A program made the translations under genes and the position numbers. The notes beneath the pieces were generated by a model that did not search any database, had not been told where the DNA came from, and worked only from the letters and a program-made list of their open reading frames with translations. From Novosphingobium sp. MD-1 (GTDB taxonomy: Bacteria; Pseudomonadota; Alphaproteobacteria; Sphingomonadales; Sphingomonadaceae): a stretch of DNA of 64,000 bases. Every line of letters begins with the position of its first letter. Positions within the stretch are counted from its first letter, which is position 1. The stretch lies in assembly GCF_001014975.1 (NCBI RefSeq), contig NZ_BBXA01000002.1, positions 21,984-85,983 on the forward strand, read 5' to 3'. Of the stretch, positions 1 through 8,100 are shown one piece after another.

Positions 1-822
1 GGCCTTCGTCAGCAGGAGGCGGCCCATGGCCCGCGCGTTCCCCAGCGAACGCTGATCGGGTGGCAGGACGCGGCCGTGTCCGAACATATTGCGCTCGGTC
101 TCCGGGCTCTCGATCGCGTAGCCGTGGAGCGCATACCACAGGCGCTCCCCGGTGACATTCCGCCAGAGCGCGCGCGCGTGCTTGGGTTGCAACGCCAGCA
201 GCCCGGTGACATCGACGACGCCGGCGAGCCCAAGCCGACGGATCATCGATCGGCCGATCCCAGGAATGTCCTCGAGCTTGAGTCGGGCAAGCTGCGCCGG
301 AACGTCCTCTGGGTGCCAGATCGTCAACCCATCGGGTTTGCGGGTATCGCTCGCGATCTTGGCCAGGTGCCGGTTGGCGGCGAAGCCGATCGAGCAGGTC
401 AGGGTGGCGCCAATGTTATAGCGGATCGTGGTCTTGATGCGGTTCGCGAGATCGACCGGTTCCGATCGTTGCGAGGGATCGAGGTAGCACGAAACCTCGT
501 CGATCGACTTTACCTGGTCGACAGGGATGACGGACGAGATTTCCGAAACCAGGGCATTGTGCGCGCGGCGATAGAGATCCGGCTTTTGAGGAACAAGCAC
601 CAGGTCCCGGCAAAGCGCCCTCGCCTCCTCAACCGGCATGATGCTCTTGACCCCCCTCGCCTTCGCTTCGCGCGACGCGGCGATGATCGTCGAGCGGCCG
701 CCGACATAAGGCACCACGCCGATCGGTCGTCCACGCAACTGCGGATCGCGCAGCTGCTCAACCGAGGCGAAGAAGCCGTCGAAATCCAGATAGAGATGTT
801 CGATCGTGGTCGGCTTGCGCAT
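1..822 (-). CDS. Y-family DNA polymerase (DinB/UmuC type), 3' end outside the window
   Basis: Translesion DNA polymerase. My reverse-strand reading from the ATG at 822 gives an open frame that runs off the window edge (about 274 residues seen). The N-terminus carries the Y-family metal motif YLDFDGFFASVE and a later SIDEV motif supplies the second acidic pair. Helix-hairpin-helix-like sequence (EDIPGIGRSMIRRLG) follows, as in the thumb of DinB/UmuC enzymes. The gene lies 38 bp downstream of the 149-residue gene at 861-1310 in the same direction, so both are probably transcribed from the LexA-box promoter near 1340. The little-finger domain and C-terminus cannot be judged. It could be named DinB-, UmuC- or ImuB-like; the intact catalytic acids argue against the catalytically dead ImuB. 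Confidence 0.88.
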   Translation of the reverse strand, partial: MRKPTTIEHLYLDFDGFFASVEQLRDPQLRGRPIGVVPYVGGRSTIIAASREAKARGVKSIMPVEEARALCRDLVLVPQKPDLYRRAHNALVSEISSVIPVDQVKSIDEVSCYLDPSQRSEPVDLANRIKTTIRYNIGATLTCSIGFAANRHLAKIASDTRKPDGLTIWHPEDVPAQLARLKLEDIPGIGRSMIRRLGLAGVVDVTGLLALQPKHARALWRNVTGERLWYALHGYAIESPETERNMFGHGRVLPPDQRSLGNARAMGRLLLTKA

Positions 823-860
823 AGGCCCTCACCCGGCCATCCGCGCCGGTGTTAATCCGT

Positions 861-1310
861 TCAGCCGATCAGCGCTGGGAAGAAGTCGAACTGGTCGGGG
901 TCCGGTTCGGAATCGTCGTCCCCGATCACCCTCATCTCTCCGACAACGATCTGATAGTCGTAGTTGTGAAACAGCGTGAACGGGTCCGTGGCGATCATCT
1001 CGAACCTCTCAGGATCCTCGTTCTTAATGTCGTACCCGTTGCTCAGTGCGCTGATGTACACCTCAGCGCGCAGGATAATGGCCAGTGCTGCGGCCGACGC
1101 CGGTGCCAGCCCTTCCGTTTCGCAGAACGCAAGGAGCGCTTGCTCCCGTTTGGCTTGATCGTAACCACCGGCTCGATCGGCGCGGAGATAGGCGTCATAG
1201 CCGCGCTCGACCTGGTCCATCGTCATGGTCACGCTGTTCAGCAGAGCGATGACCCGCTCATATTCGCGTCGCGGTGCGCCTTCAGGTGGGATTTCCAGCA
1301 TGGTGGGCAT
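861..1310 (-). CDS. Unknown 149-residue protein of an SOS-controlled cassette
   Basis: I do not recognise the family. The protein is mostly helical in appearance and acidic toward the end, and closes with a D-rich stretch and QFDFFPALIG. The QFDFF segment resembles the beta-clamp binding consensus QL[SD]LF; that is inference from the motif alone. The ATG at 1310 lies 26 bp from a GAAC-N7-GAAC LexA box, and a Y-family polymerase follows 38 bp downstream, so a role as polymerase accessory factor is plausible. It does not look like UmuD: no Ser-Lys protease motif is visible. Confidence 0.75.
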   Translation of the reverse strand: MPTMLEIPPEGAPRREYERVIALLNSVTMTMDQVERGYDAYLRADRAGGYDQAKREQALLAFCETEGLAPASAAALAIILRAEVYISALSNGYDIKNEDPERFEMIATDPFTLFHNYDYQIVVGEMRVIGDDDSEPDPDQFDFFPALIG

Positions 1311-1335
1311 GTGTCGTTCTCGATTCGCGTGATGA

Positions 1336-1350
1336 GAACATCATGAGAAC
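1336..1350 (-). promoter_or_regulatory. LexA (SOS) box, GTTC-N7-GTTC type
   Basis: Read on the minus strand this is GTTC, seven bases, GTTC, the known alphaproteobacterial LexA operator. It lies between the stop of the SRAP gene and the start of the 149-residue gene at 1310, so it should repress that gene and the downstream Y-family polymerase until DNA damage. Confidence 0.8.
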
Positions 1351-1365
1351 ATGAGGCGCCTTCCG

Positions 1366-1998
1366 TCAAGATGCGCCGCCCCTCTCCCCTCCCCCGCGTC
1401 GAGACCAACGTCGATCTGTCGGCTGTACTTGCATGTCCTTTGCTGGCCAGGGCCGATCGAAACGGCGCAGATCCTCCAGTGGTGCTTCCAGCCACGTCCG
1501 CCATTCACTGCGCGCGAGAATGACCGGACAGCGATCATGGATTTCCATCAGCTCTGGCGCAGCATCAGTCATGACGCCGGTGTAGCAGTCACCCCACTCC
1601 GCTGACGACCGCCACAGCCCCGCCCAGGCAAATGTGCGCTCGCCTTTGACCGACAGCCAGGTCTCGGTCATGCGGCCGGTTTCTCCGACCGCCTCGGCGA
1701 AACGCTTGCAAGGTATCACGCATCGTTGTTCGGGCACCTGAGCCCAGCGACGCCAGAACGCATTCAGTTTGTCGAAGCGGGCGTTGTTCACCGGGCGAGG
1801 CTTGGTGTGACCCTTGAGGAGTACCGGGAAGCCCCATGTCATGTGTTCGACGACCAGCCCCCCTTCCCTCTGGATTACGACATACGCGGGATCCCGTGGG
1901 TGAACAGTGGCCGGTCCGGCATTGAAGGCATGCGCCGGCTTGGCGTCGAAGTCTTCGACTATTTCCTCGAGCGTCGGGCTGTCGTAGCGGTTGCACAT
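1366..1998 (-). CDS. SOS response-associated peptidase (SRAP/YedK/HMCES family)
   Basis: SRAP proteins form a thiazolidine crosslink with abasic sites in single-stranded DNA and protect them. The sequence begins MCNRY, placing the catalytic Cys at position 2 after Met removal, and has the conserved NNAR segment and an IHDRCPVIL segment holding the active-site His. At 210 residues it has the usual size. It stands upstream of an SOS-boxed polymerase cassette on the same strand, which fits the family's frequent linkage to SOS genes. Its own promoter region near 2000-2040 shows no clear LexA box. Confidence 0.9.
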   Translation of the reverse strand: MCNRYDSPTLEEIVEDFDAKPAHAFNAGPATVHPRDPAYVVIQREGGLVVEHMTWGFPVLLKGHTKPRPVNNARFDKLNAFWRRWAQVPEQRCVIPCKRFAEAVGETGRMTETWLSVKGERTFAWAGLWRSSAEWGDCYTGVMTDAAPELMEIHDRCPVILARSEWRTWLEAPLEDLRRFDRPWPAKDMQVQPTDRRWSRRGGGERGGAS

Positions 1999-2036
1999 GG
2001 CCTAGATCCCATTTTTGATCACCCGACTTATAGACA

Positions 2037-2420
2037 TACCGGATATTTCCACTAACCCGGTTATGCTATTTATCGGGTTTTCAGTATTACCAGATAATGC
2101 CTCGCCAATCTCGCCGCCATCCTGTCATCAGAGGGCAATCGCCAAGGTGCACATTTTTGGCAGGCCATCAACACGTCGTCTGAATGTGCAGAACCAAGCT
2201 GGCTCGATGCCCACGGGTACTGAATTTGGGTATCAAGTCTCGGTGTCGTGGACCTACGCTTAATCCGGTAATTCAAATTATCGGATATTCAACGAAAGCG
2301 GCGGCATAAATCTGATAATAGATTTTACCGGATATTCCATATAATCCGGTATTGACATACACCTAGTATACAGATTAATCCGGTATACGATAAGACCCGG
2401 TAAATCTACAAATCGGATAA
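2037..2420. repeat. ATCCGGTAT / TACCGGATAT repeats upstream of parA (centromere- or operator-like)
   Basis: An AT-rich, gene-free stretch upstream of parA carries many copies of a short element in both orientations. Examples are TACCGGATAT near 2037, a CCCGGT-type copy near 2056, TAATCCGGTA at 2261, ATCGGATAT at 2278, TTACCGGATAT at 2325, ATAATCCGGTAT at 2341, TTAATCCGGTAT at 2375 and ACCCGGTAA at 2395. The same element forms a perfect inverted repeat downstream of parB. Repeats on both sides of a ParA operon typically serve as partition site and autoregulatory operator; that role is inferred. Confidence 0.7.
2352..2380 (+). promoter_or_regulatory. Candidate parA promoter overlapped by the ATCCGGT repeats
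   Basis: A consensus -35 TTGACA lies at 2352-2357; a weak -10 (TTAATC) follows with 17-bp spacing. The -10 sits inside one ATCCGGTAT repeat, consistent with repression by ParA or the small ParB bound there. Confidence 0.4.
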
Positions 2421-2432
2421 AGAGACGCGCAG

Positions 2433-3116
2433 ATGCCCACAATAGCCATCGCCTCACCAAAGGGGGGCTCAGGAAAGAGCACTACGGCAGTCATCCTCGG
2501 AACTGAGCTAGCTCATGCCGGGGCGCACGTTACCATGCTCGATTGTGACCCGAACAGATCTCTCAGCCTATGGGCGTCCAGGGGCGAAATACCGGAGAGG
2601 ATTAAAGTCCTTTCCGACATATCAGAATCGGAAATCATAAAGACGATAAAAAACCACGATCAGGATGGCGAAATCGTCATTGTTGACCTCGAGGGCGTAG
2701 CAACACGATTGATGTCGCGCGCAATATCGCAAGCCGATCTCGTAATCACGCCTATGAGAGCAACAACACTTGATGCCACCGTCGGCGCAAGGACGCTTCA
2801 TCTAATTCAAGAAGAAGAAGAGGCTCTTGGTAGGCCAATACCTTTTGCGATCGTATTTACGATGACTAAAGCCATCCGTTCAAAGCAGCACTCAGGAATC
2901 GACTCGTCATTAAGAGGGCAGGGGGTGGATATCATCCAGCCTGACTTGATGGAACGAACCGCATTCTCAAGTTTGTTCGAGTTCGGCGGCGACCTCTATT
3001 CCATGCCAGCCCAGGGCAACGCCAAGGCCGCCCAGGACAACGCTTCGCACTTTGCACAAGCTGTCCTCAAACGCCTCCTTGATGAACTGTCGGAACCCCA
3101 GGGAGATCAAGCATGA
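2433..3116 (+). CDS. parA: ParA-family partition ATPase
   Basis: Walker-type ATPase for plasmid segregation. The deviant Walker A motif KGGSGKST is at residues 10-17 and a Walker B-like IVIVDLEG follows; the ParA switch region reads TPMRATTLDA. At 227 residues without an N-terminal HTH it belongs to the short ParA (type Ib-like) group, in which the small partner protein does the DNA binding. The stop overlaps the ATG of the next gene by 4 bp, so the two are translationally coupled. The gene's base composition is lower in GC than the backbone genes that follow. Confidence 0.93.
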   Translation: MPTIAIASPKGGSGKSTTAVILGTELAHAGAHVTMLDCDPNRSLSLWASRGEIPERIKVLSDISESEIIKTIKNHDQDGEIVIVDLEGVATRLMSRAISQADLVITPMRATTLDATVGARTLHLIQEEEEALGRPIPFAIVFTMTKAIRSKQHSGIDSSLRGQGVDIIQPDLMERTAFSSLFEFGGDLYSMPAQGNAKAAQDNASHFAQAVLKRLLDELSEPQGDQA

Positions 3117-3397
3117 CGGACTCCAGCGCATTCAAGATCGACCTCGGCAGTCTGAAATCCAGATCGAAGGAAGTTTCACCCTCACGCATAGCGGCGTCGG
3201 ATGCCATCGCTGAAGATCATGGGTTCGTATCAAGGCCGGAGCAGGGCAGGCGAGGGCGCAAGCCAAGCCCGCGGACCGGGCAGGTTCATGCAAAGGTGCT
3301 ACCCCACATAGCCGAGGAAATTGCCGAGGAAGCCAGAAGGCGAGGGGTGACGCAGGGCGTTATCATCGAAGAAGCTTGGATGGCATACAGGCGATAA
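3113..3397 (+). CDS. Small ParB-like centromere-binding protein
   Basis: 94 residues, overlapping the ParA stop by ATGA. The N-terminal half is basic and probably flexible (RRGRKPSPRTG). The C-terminal half (AEEIAEEARRRG followed by IIEEAWMAYRR) looks like a ribbon-helix-helix or short-helix DNA-binding unit, as in ParG-type partners of short ParA proteins. The likely target is the ATCCGGT repeats on both sides of the operon. Function is inferred from position and size rather than a diagnostic motif. Confidence 0.72.
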   Translation: MTDSSAFKIDLGSLKSRSKEVSPSRIAASDAIAEDHGFVSRPEQGRRGRKPSPRTGQVHAKVLPHIAEEIAEEARRRGVTQGVIIEEAWMAYRR

Positions 3398-3408
3398 GCT
3401 GAAATGCA

Positions 3409-3436
3409 TTATCCGGTATATCTATTTACCGGATAA
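3409..3436. repeat. Perfect inverted repeat of the par element downstream of parB
   Basis: TTATCCGGTA and TACCGGATAA form 10-bp arms around an 8-bp spacer. It is the same element that is repeated upstream of parA, so the par operon is bracketed by it; a candidate parS site or terminator-operator. Confidence 0.65.
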
Positions 3437-3470
3437 TCTCCTGGTTCCAGAGAGCATGTGCCAAACGTTA

Positions 3471-3489
3471 ATGTGCGGAATGGGGCGGC
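3471..3489 (-). repeat. Isolated copy of the repA iteron
   Basis: A 19-bp copy, in reverse orientation, of GCCGCCCCATTCCGCACAT, whose other copies lie at 4661-4984. It sits just beyond the 3' end of repA, so iterons bracket the initiator gene and could support looping or handcuffing. Confidence 0.65.
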
Positions 3490-3495
3490 GTGGAA

Positions 3496-4614
3496 TCAAG
3501 TGCGACCCCGCAGTCTGACGAATGAAATGCAAAACCCTTCAAAGGCTTTGTACAGGGCAGGTCCCCGCAGTGTGTCCAACTTGGAACCGAGATGATTGCG
3601 AAATGCCTCAGCAATGACATCTCGATCCCAACCGCCACCGTTATCCGCCACGATCGCGTTCAATCGCGCATCGGTGGAAAAATGCAAAGATCCGCTGGGG
3701 AAGGGCAGGGCATCTGGTAGACTGTGAGCAACTGGAACGATCCGCTCGACACTGCCATCCCGACGAGCGACGCGACCAACCTGAGGTCTCTCAAGTTCAT
3801 CGGCTGCTTCCTCAATGGCGGCCGGTTCCTTCGGTTCGAACGAAATTTCGACTTCTTTGACAGGGCGCCCCTTACCGTCACCGCGAATTTCAGTCCATGT
3901 CATCACAAAATCGGATAACTGATCGATTTCCGCCTTGGCTTTGGCAAGGACTTCGCGACGAAAAATCGCAAAGTTCGTGTAAATATCCGCAGGAACACCA
4001 ATTTTCTGCCGTAAATCAGAAATTGTTCCTCGCCAGCGCCGATCCCTACGCCTCAGATAAAGACTGCCCAGTTCATACAGAGAAAACGCGTACTTGGATT
4101 TGAATGCCATGGCCACAGCCATACGGATTTGAGCATAATAATCAGATCCTGCAATGGCCACTCGCGCAGCTTCTGAAAATCTGTACTCAACAATGCTCAT
4201 ACCATCTTCGCTGACCTCCTCGATATTCCACTCCATAAGCGGGGAGGTCATAATAGCTTCGCGGTTTCTAATTGATGTTGTGCGGAGCTTAACCTTCACA
4301 TTCATCAGTTCGTCTAAAACGTCACTGATGCGATCATTGCTTTCATGGGAGCCGCGAAGCTCCTTTTTTGTAATTGAGAAAGTGCGATCTTGCCAAGCGT
4401 CTCCACCTGCCTTCTGAAGCAATAGGAGAAGCATTTTCCTCGCGGCCAGACCCAACGATCCGACCGCAAAATCCATCTCAACAATTTCACCAGCTTTTGG
4501 GAAAACCCTACCGCCTTCGCGTTGTGCGCGGTACGCAGCCTTCAGAGTTCTGCCAACTGGCAGGTCAGTCGAAGCATCAATCTTCGGGTCTAGAGATCGA
4601 TTCCCGTCATCCAT
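3496..4614 (-). CDS. repA: Plasmid replication initiator, Rep_3 superfamily
   Basis: The protein has the tandem winged-helix layout of Rep_3 initiators: the first domain includes SITKKELRG and the ISDVLDELMN helix, the second has SKYAFSLYELGSLY and a following ISDLRQKIGV segment. It should bind the 19-bp iterons directly upstream (4661-4984) and start plasmid replication. Length is 372 residues from the ATG at 4614. A TTG at 4650 in the same frame is an alternative, and neither has a good ribosome binding site. The gene converges on parAB. Confidence 0.88.
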   Translation of the reverse strand: MDDGNRSLDPKIDASTDLPVGRTLKAAYRAQREGGRVFPKAGEIVEMDFAVGSLGLAARKMLLLLLQKAGGDAWQDRTFSITKKELRGSHESNDRISDVLDELMNVKVKLRTTSIRNREAIMTSPLMEWNIEEVSEDGMSIVEYRFSEAARVAIAGSDYYAQIRMAVAMAFKSKYAFSLYELGSLYLRRRDRRWRGTISDLRQKIGVPADIYTNFAIFRREVLAKAKAEIDQLSDFVMTWTEIRGDGKGRPVKEVEISFEPKEPAAIEEAADELERPQVGRVARRDGSVERIVPVAHSLPDALPFPSGSLHFSTDARLNAIVADNGGGWDRDVIAEAFRNHLGSKLDTLRGPALYKAFEGFCISFVRLRGRT

Positions 4615-4660
4615 ATGCGTTGTTTTATATGTGGCCCGCACAGAGAGCAACGCATGTTAT

Positions 4661-4984
4661 CCGCCCCATTCCGCATATAAAGGAGAAATTCAGGCCGCCC
4701 CATTCCGCACATAGACTCGGATTGTATCGCGCAGAGTCACGAATCCTGCATTCTGACAAGGGACCCGCCGCCCCATTCCACACATTAAGAACGCCAGAAG
4801 ATATCAAACAGACTTCAAACAGGGACATGAAACGCTGAAATTGAGGGCATCCGAGCTTCTTATGGGCCTTAAACCACGGGCCGCCCCATTCCGCACATTA
4901 ACGCCCGGCGCCGCATTTGGAACCACCACATCTCGCACACTGAAGCGCCCCAGAACACATATTGAAACGCCCAGGACCGCACAT
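4661..4984 (+). other. Iteron array, probable replication origin (oriV)
   Basis: Direct repeats of GCCGCCCCATTCCGCACAT occur at 4661-4678 (partial), 4694-4712 (exact), 4767-4785 (one mismatch) and 4880-4898 (exact). Two degenerate copies lie near 4945-4960 and 4967-4984. All face the same way and lie immediately upstream of repA, the classic layout of an iteron-controlled origin. The copies are spaced irregularly, by 18 to 95 bp. The stretch 4985-5092 shows nothing further. Confidence 0.78.
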
Positions 4985-5092
4985 GGAATGGTAAAATTCC
5001 GCTGATTTCTGCGGCTTTCGCCTCCCTGAATCCTAGAATCCTTGAATCAAAGAAACTCCCGCGCTGCGCTTGGGCGTCTTTCAAAATGTAAT

Positions 5093-5153
5093 GGGAGAAA
5101 AGGGGGAGAGGACTCTGCGGCCAAGAGAGGCCGCAAAGAAAGGTCCGCTTCCC
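5093..5153 (+). promoter_or_regulatory. Structured leader, copy 1: purine tract plus hairpin before the helicase-methylase gene
   Basis: A G-rich purine run (5093-5110) is followed by a perfect 7-bp stem TGCGGCC/GGCCGCA with a 6-base loop (5116-5135), then 18 bases (AAGAAAGGTCC...) to the ATG. The same order recurs upstream of three other backbone genes. Confidence 0.5.
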
Positions 5154-8100
5154 ATGCACTGTCCGCCAACATCCTCGCACCTCCATGTCGGCCGTCTCCT
5201 CGATGCCGCCCAGCAGCTTGCCGGCCACCTGCGCGCATCGTCTCGCCTGGATCGGGGCCTGCTCAACGCGGCGATGTCGACCGCTTTCGGCGCCACCGCA
5301 GCGACCGGTGCCTGGACACAGCGTGACAGCTTCATAGCCGCAGAAATCGCCCTGATCCTACGGTTGCGGGAGATCGATTTGCCGCAGGCAAGGGCGGAGA
5401 CCTTGGGTACGCTTGCGGCGCTCGCAGCCCTGCTGCCCACCCAGACGGTCCGAAGCGAGGAGCAGATCGCTCACCAGCATTTCTCGACGCCCCTGTCGCT
5501 GTCCTGGTTAGCCGCACAGCTCGCCGGCGTGACGCCAGACGACATCGTCCTCGAGCCCAGTGCCGGGACCGGCATGCTTGCGCAATGGCTGGGGCAGGGG
5601 AGGGCGCTCCACCTCAACGAGATCGATCCGGCTCGCGCCGAGGTGCTGCGCCGGCTGTTTCCTTGGGCGTCCGTCTCCGGCGAGGATGCCGCCCGGCTCG
5701 ATCCGATGGGCGTGCGACCCAGCGTCATCGTCATGAACCCGCCTTTCGCGCGCAACGCCGCTGGCGGCGAGGATCGTCTTGCGGCCGCGCGGCATCTGGC
5801 TGCCGCTGTCCGCGCGTTGTGCCCGGGCGGCCGACTGGTGGCACTGATGCCGGACAGCTTCACCGGCACGGGGAAGGGGGCTGACATCTTCGCGCGCGCC
5901 CTTCAGGGATACCGCGTCATCCAGCATATCCGCCTTGAAGGGGCCTTTGCTGCGCATGGCACATCAGTGCCCGTGCGGTTGCTGGCGATCGACAAGGTGC
6001 CCGGCAAGCTTACGACGGCCGTGATCCAGCGGTCCAGTCTGGTCGACCTCATCCCTTTCCTGGAGCAACTGCCGGCGCGCGCGCCGCTGCGTGGCGCAAG
6101 GCCATCCGCTGTAGCCGCTCATCCGTTGGTCGCTGCCAAGGCGAGCGGGGGCCTGTTCCGATCCATCGGCACGCGCGCGATGCCGGGCCGCACATCTCAG
6201 CACGCGCCGACGGCGGCGCCAGCCCCGATCTGGGGCGAAGCCCGCTACGCCGTGATCGACCGGCCCGACGACGCCGAGCAGTCTGCCGGCGTCTATGCGT
6301 CGTGGCGGCCGCAGCGCATCGCCTTTGCAGGGGCCGCGGAGCATCCCGCCGCTCTCGTCGAGTCCGCCGCCATGGCTTCGGTGCTGCCACCGCTGCCGTG
6401 TTACGTTCCGCGGCTACCACGCGGGGTACTCGACAACCAGGTCCTGTCCGCCGCCCAGCTCGAAACCGTCGTGCAGGCGCTCGATGCAATGGAGCATGAT
6501 CTGGCCGGGCGCTACCGTCTACCCGACAAGGGCACCGACCTGATCGCGCATGCCGAAGGCCAGATCTACCGGCAGGGCTTCTTTCTTGGCGACGGCACCG
6601 GTGCGGGGAAGGGCCGGCAGCTGGCAGGTATCCTGATGGATCAGTGGCTGCGCGGCAACCGTCGCCATATCTGGCTGAGCGAGAATTCAGCGCTGCAGGC
6701 GGATGCAATCCGCGACTGGGAAGCGCTGGGCGGGTTGCCGATCGACATTCAGTCCATGGCAAAGTTCCGGCCGGAGGCGAAGATCGGGCTTGCCGAAGGC
6801 ATCCTGTTCCTGAGCTATGCGACCTTGCGCAGCGCATCAGGTGGCAAGACCCGGTTGCAGCAGCTCGTCGAGTGGTGTGGCTCGGATTTCGACGGATGTA
6901 TCCTGTTCGACGAAGCCCACGCCATGGGTGGGGTCGCCGGTGGAGAAGGGCACTTCGGTGCGACCAGGGGATCGCAGCAGGGCCTGGCCGGCGTCGAGCT
7001 GCAGAACCGCCTGCCCCGCGCGCGCGTGATCTACGCCTCGGCCACCGGTGCCACCGACGTGAGTAACCTTGCCTACGCGGTCCGGCTTGGCCTGTGGGGG
7101 GAGGGGACCCAGTTTCCCGACCGGGTGTCGTTCACCACGCGCATCCGCGAGGGCGGGATTGCGGCTATGGAACTGGTTGCGAGAGAGCTAAAATCGATGG
7201 GCGTGTATGTGGCGCGCTCGCTCTCCTACGCCGGCGTCGAATACGACGTGCTCGAGCACAAGCTCACCGAGAGCCAGATCGCTGATTTTGACGCCTATAG
7301 CGAGGCCTGGTCCATCATATTCCGGCATATGGAAGAAGCGCTGGCGGCGTCCGGTGTTGTCGATCCGCTCGAGGGCAAGACACTCAACGGGCAGGCCCTG
7401 GCCGCCGCGCGCAGTCGGTTCTACAGTTCTGCCCAGAGGTTCTTCGGCCAGCTGCTTCTGGCCATGAAGTTGCCCACTCTGCTGCCGGCGATCGGCGAGG
7501 CCCTCGACAACGGCATGAGCGCGGTGATCCAGCTCGTCTCCACGTCGGAAGCCCTGCTCGATCGGCGGCTTGCCAGTCTCGATGACGCCGATCGCGCCGA
7601 GCTGGCGATCGACCTCAGCCCGAAGGAGGCGATGTTATTGTACCTGCAGAATGCCTTTCCGACCCGGGCGATGGAAAGCTTCTTCGACGACGATGGCAAC
7701 GAGCGCTCGCGGCCCATCGTGGACGCGGACGGCAATCCGGTCCACAGCGCGGAGGCGTTGCGCATCCGCGATGACATGATCGCATTGCTGGCGGCCTTGC
7801 CGCCGATCGCACCAGCGCTCGATGCCATCATCACCCGCTTCGGGGTCGATGCCGTCGCCGAAGTGACGGGAAGGACGCGGCGGTTGCTGACCCTGCCCGA
7901 TGGTTCGCAGAAGCTGCAAGCACGCTCTGCCTCCGCCGGGATCGCCGACGCCAATCTGTTCATGGCCGGCAAGAAGCGGATCCTCGTCTTCTCCGACGCC
8001 GGCGGCACGGGCCGGTCCTATCATGCGAGCCTTGCCGCGCAGAACCAGCTGCGTCGCGTCCACTTCCTGCTCGAACCCGGGTGGCGGGCCGACAAGGCCA

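Noticed and set aside
76..855. 259-codon plus-strand frame at the left edge
   Set aside because: It is antisense to the Y-family polymerase, whose catalytic motifs are plain on the minus strand.
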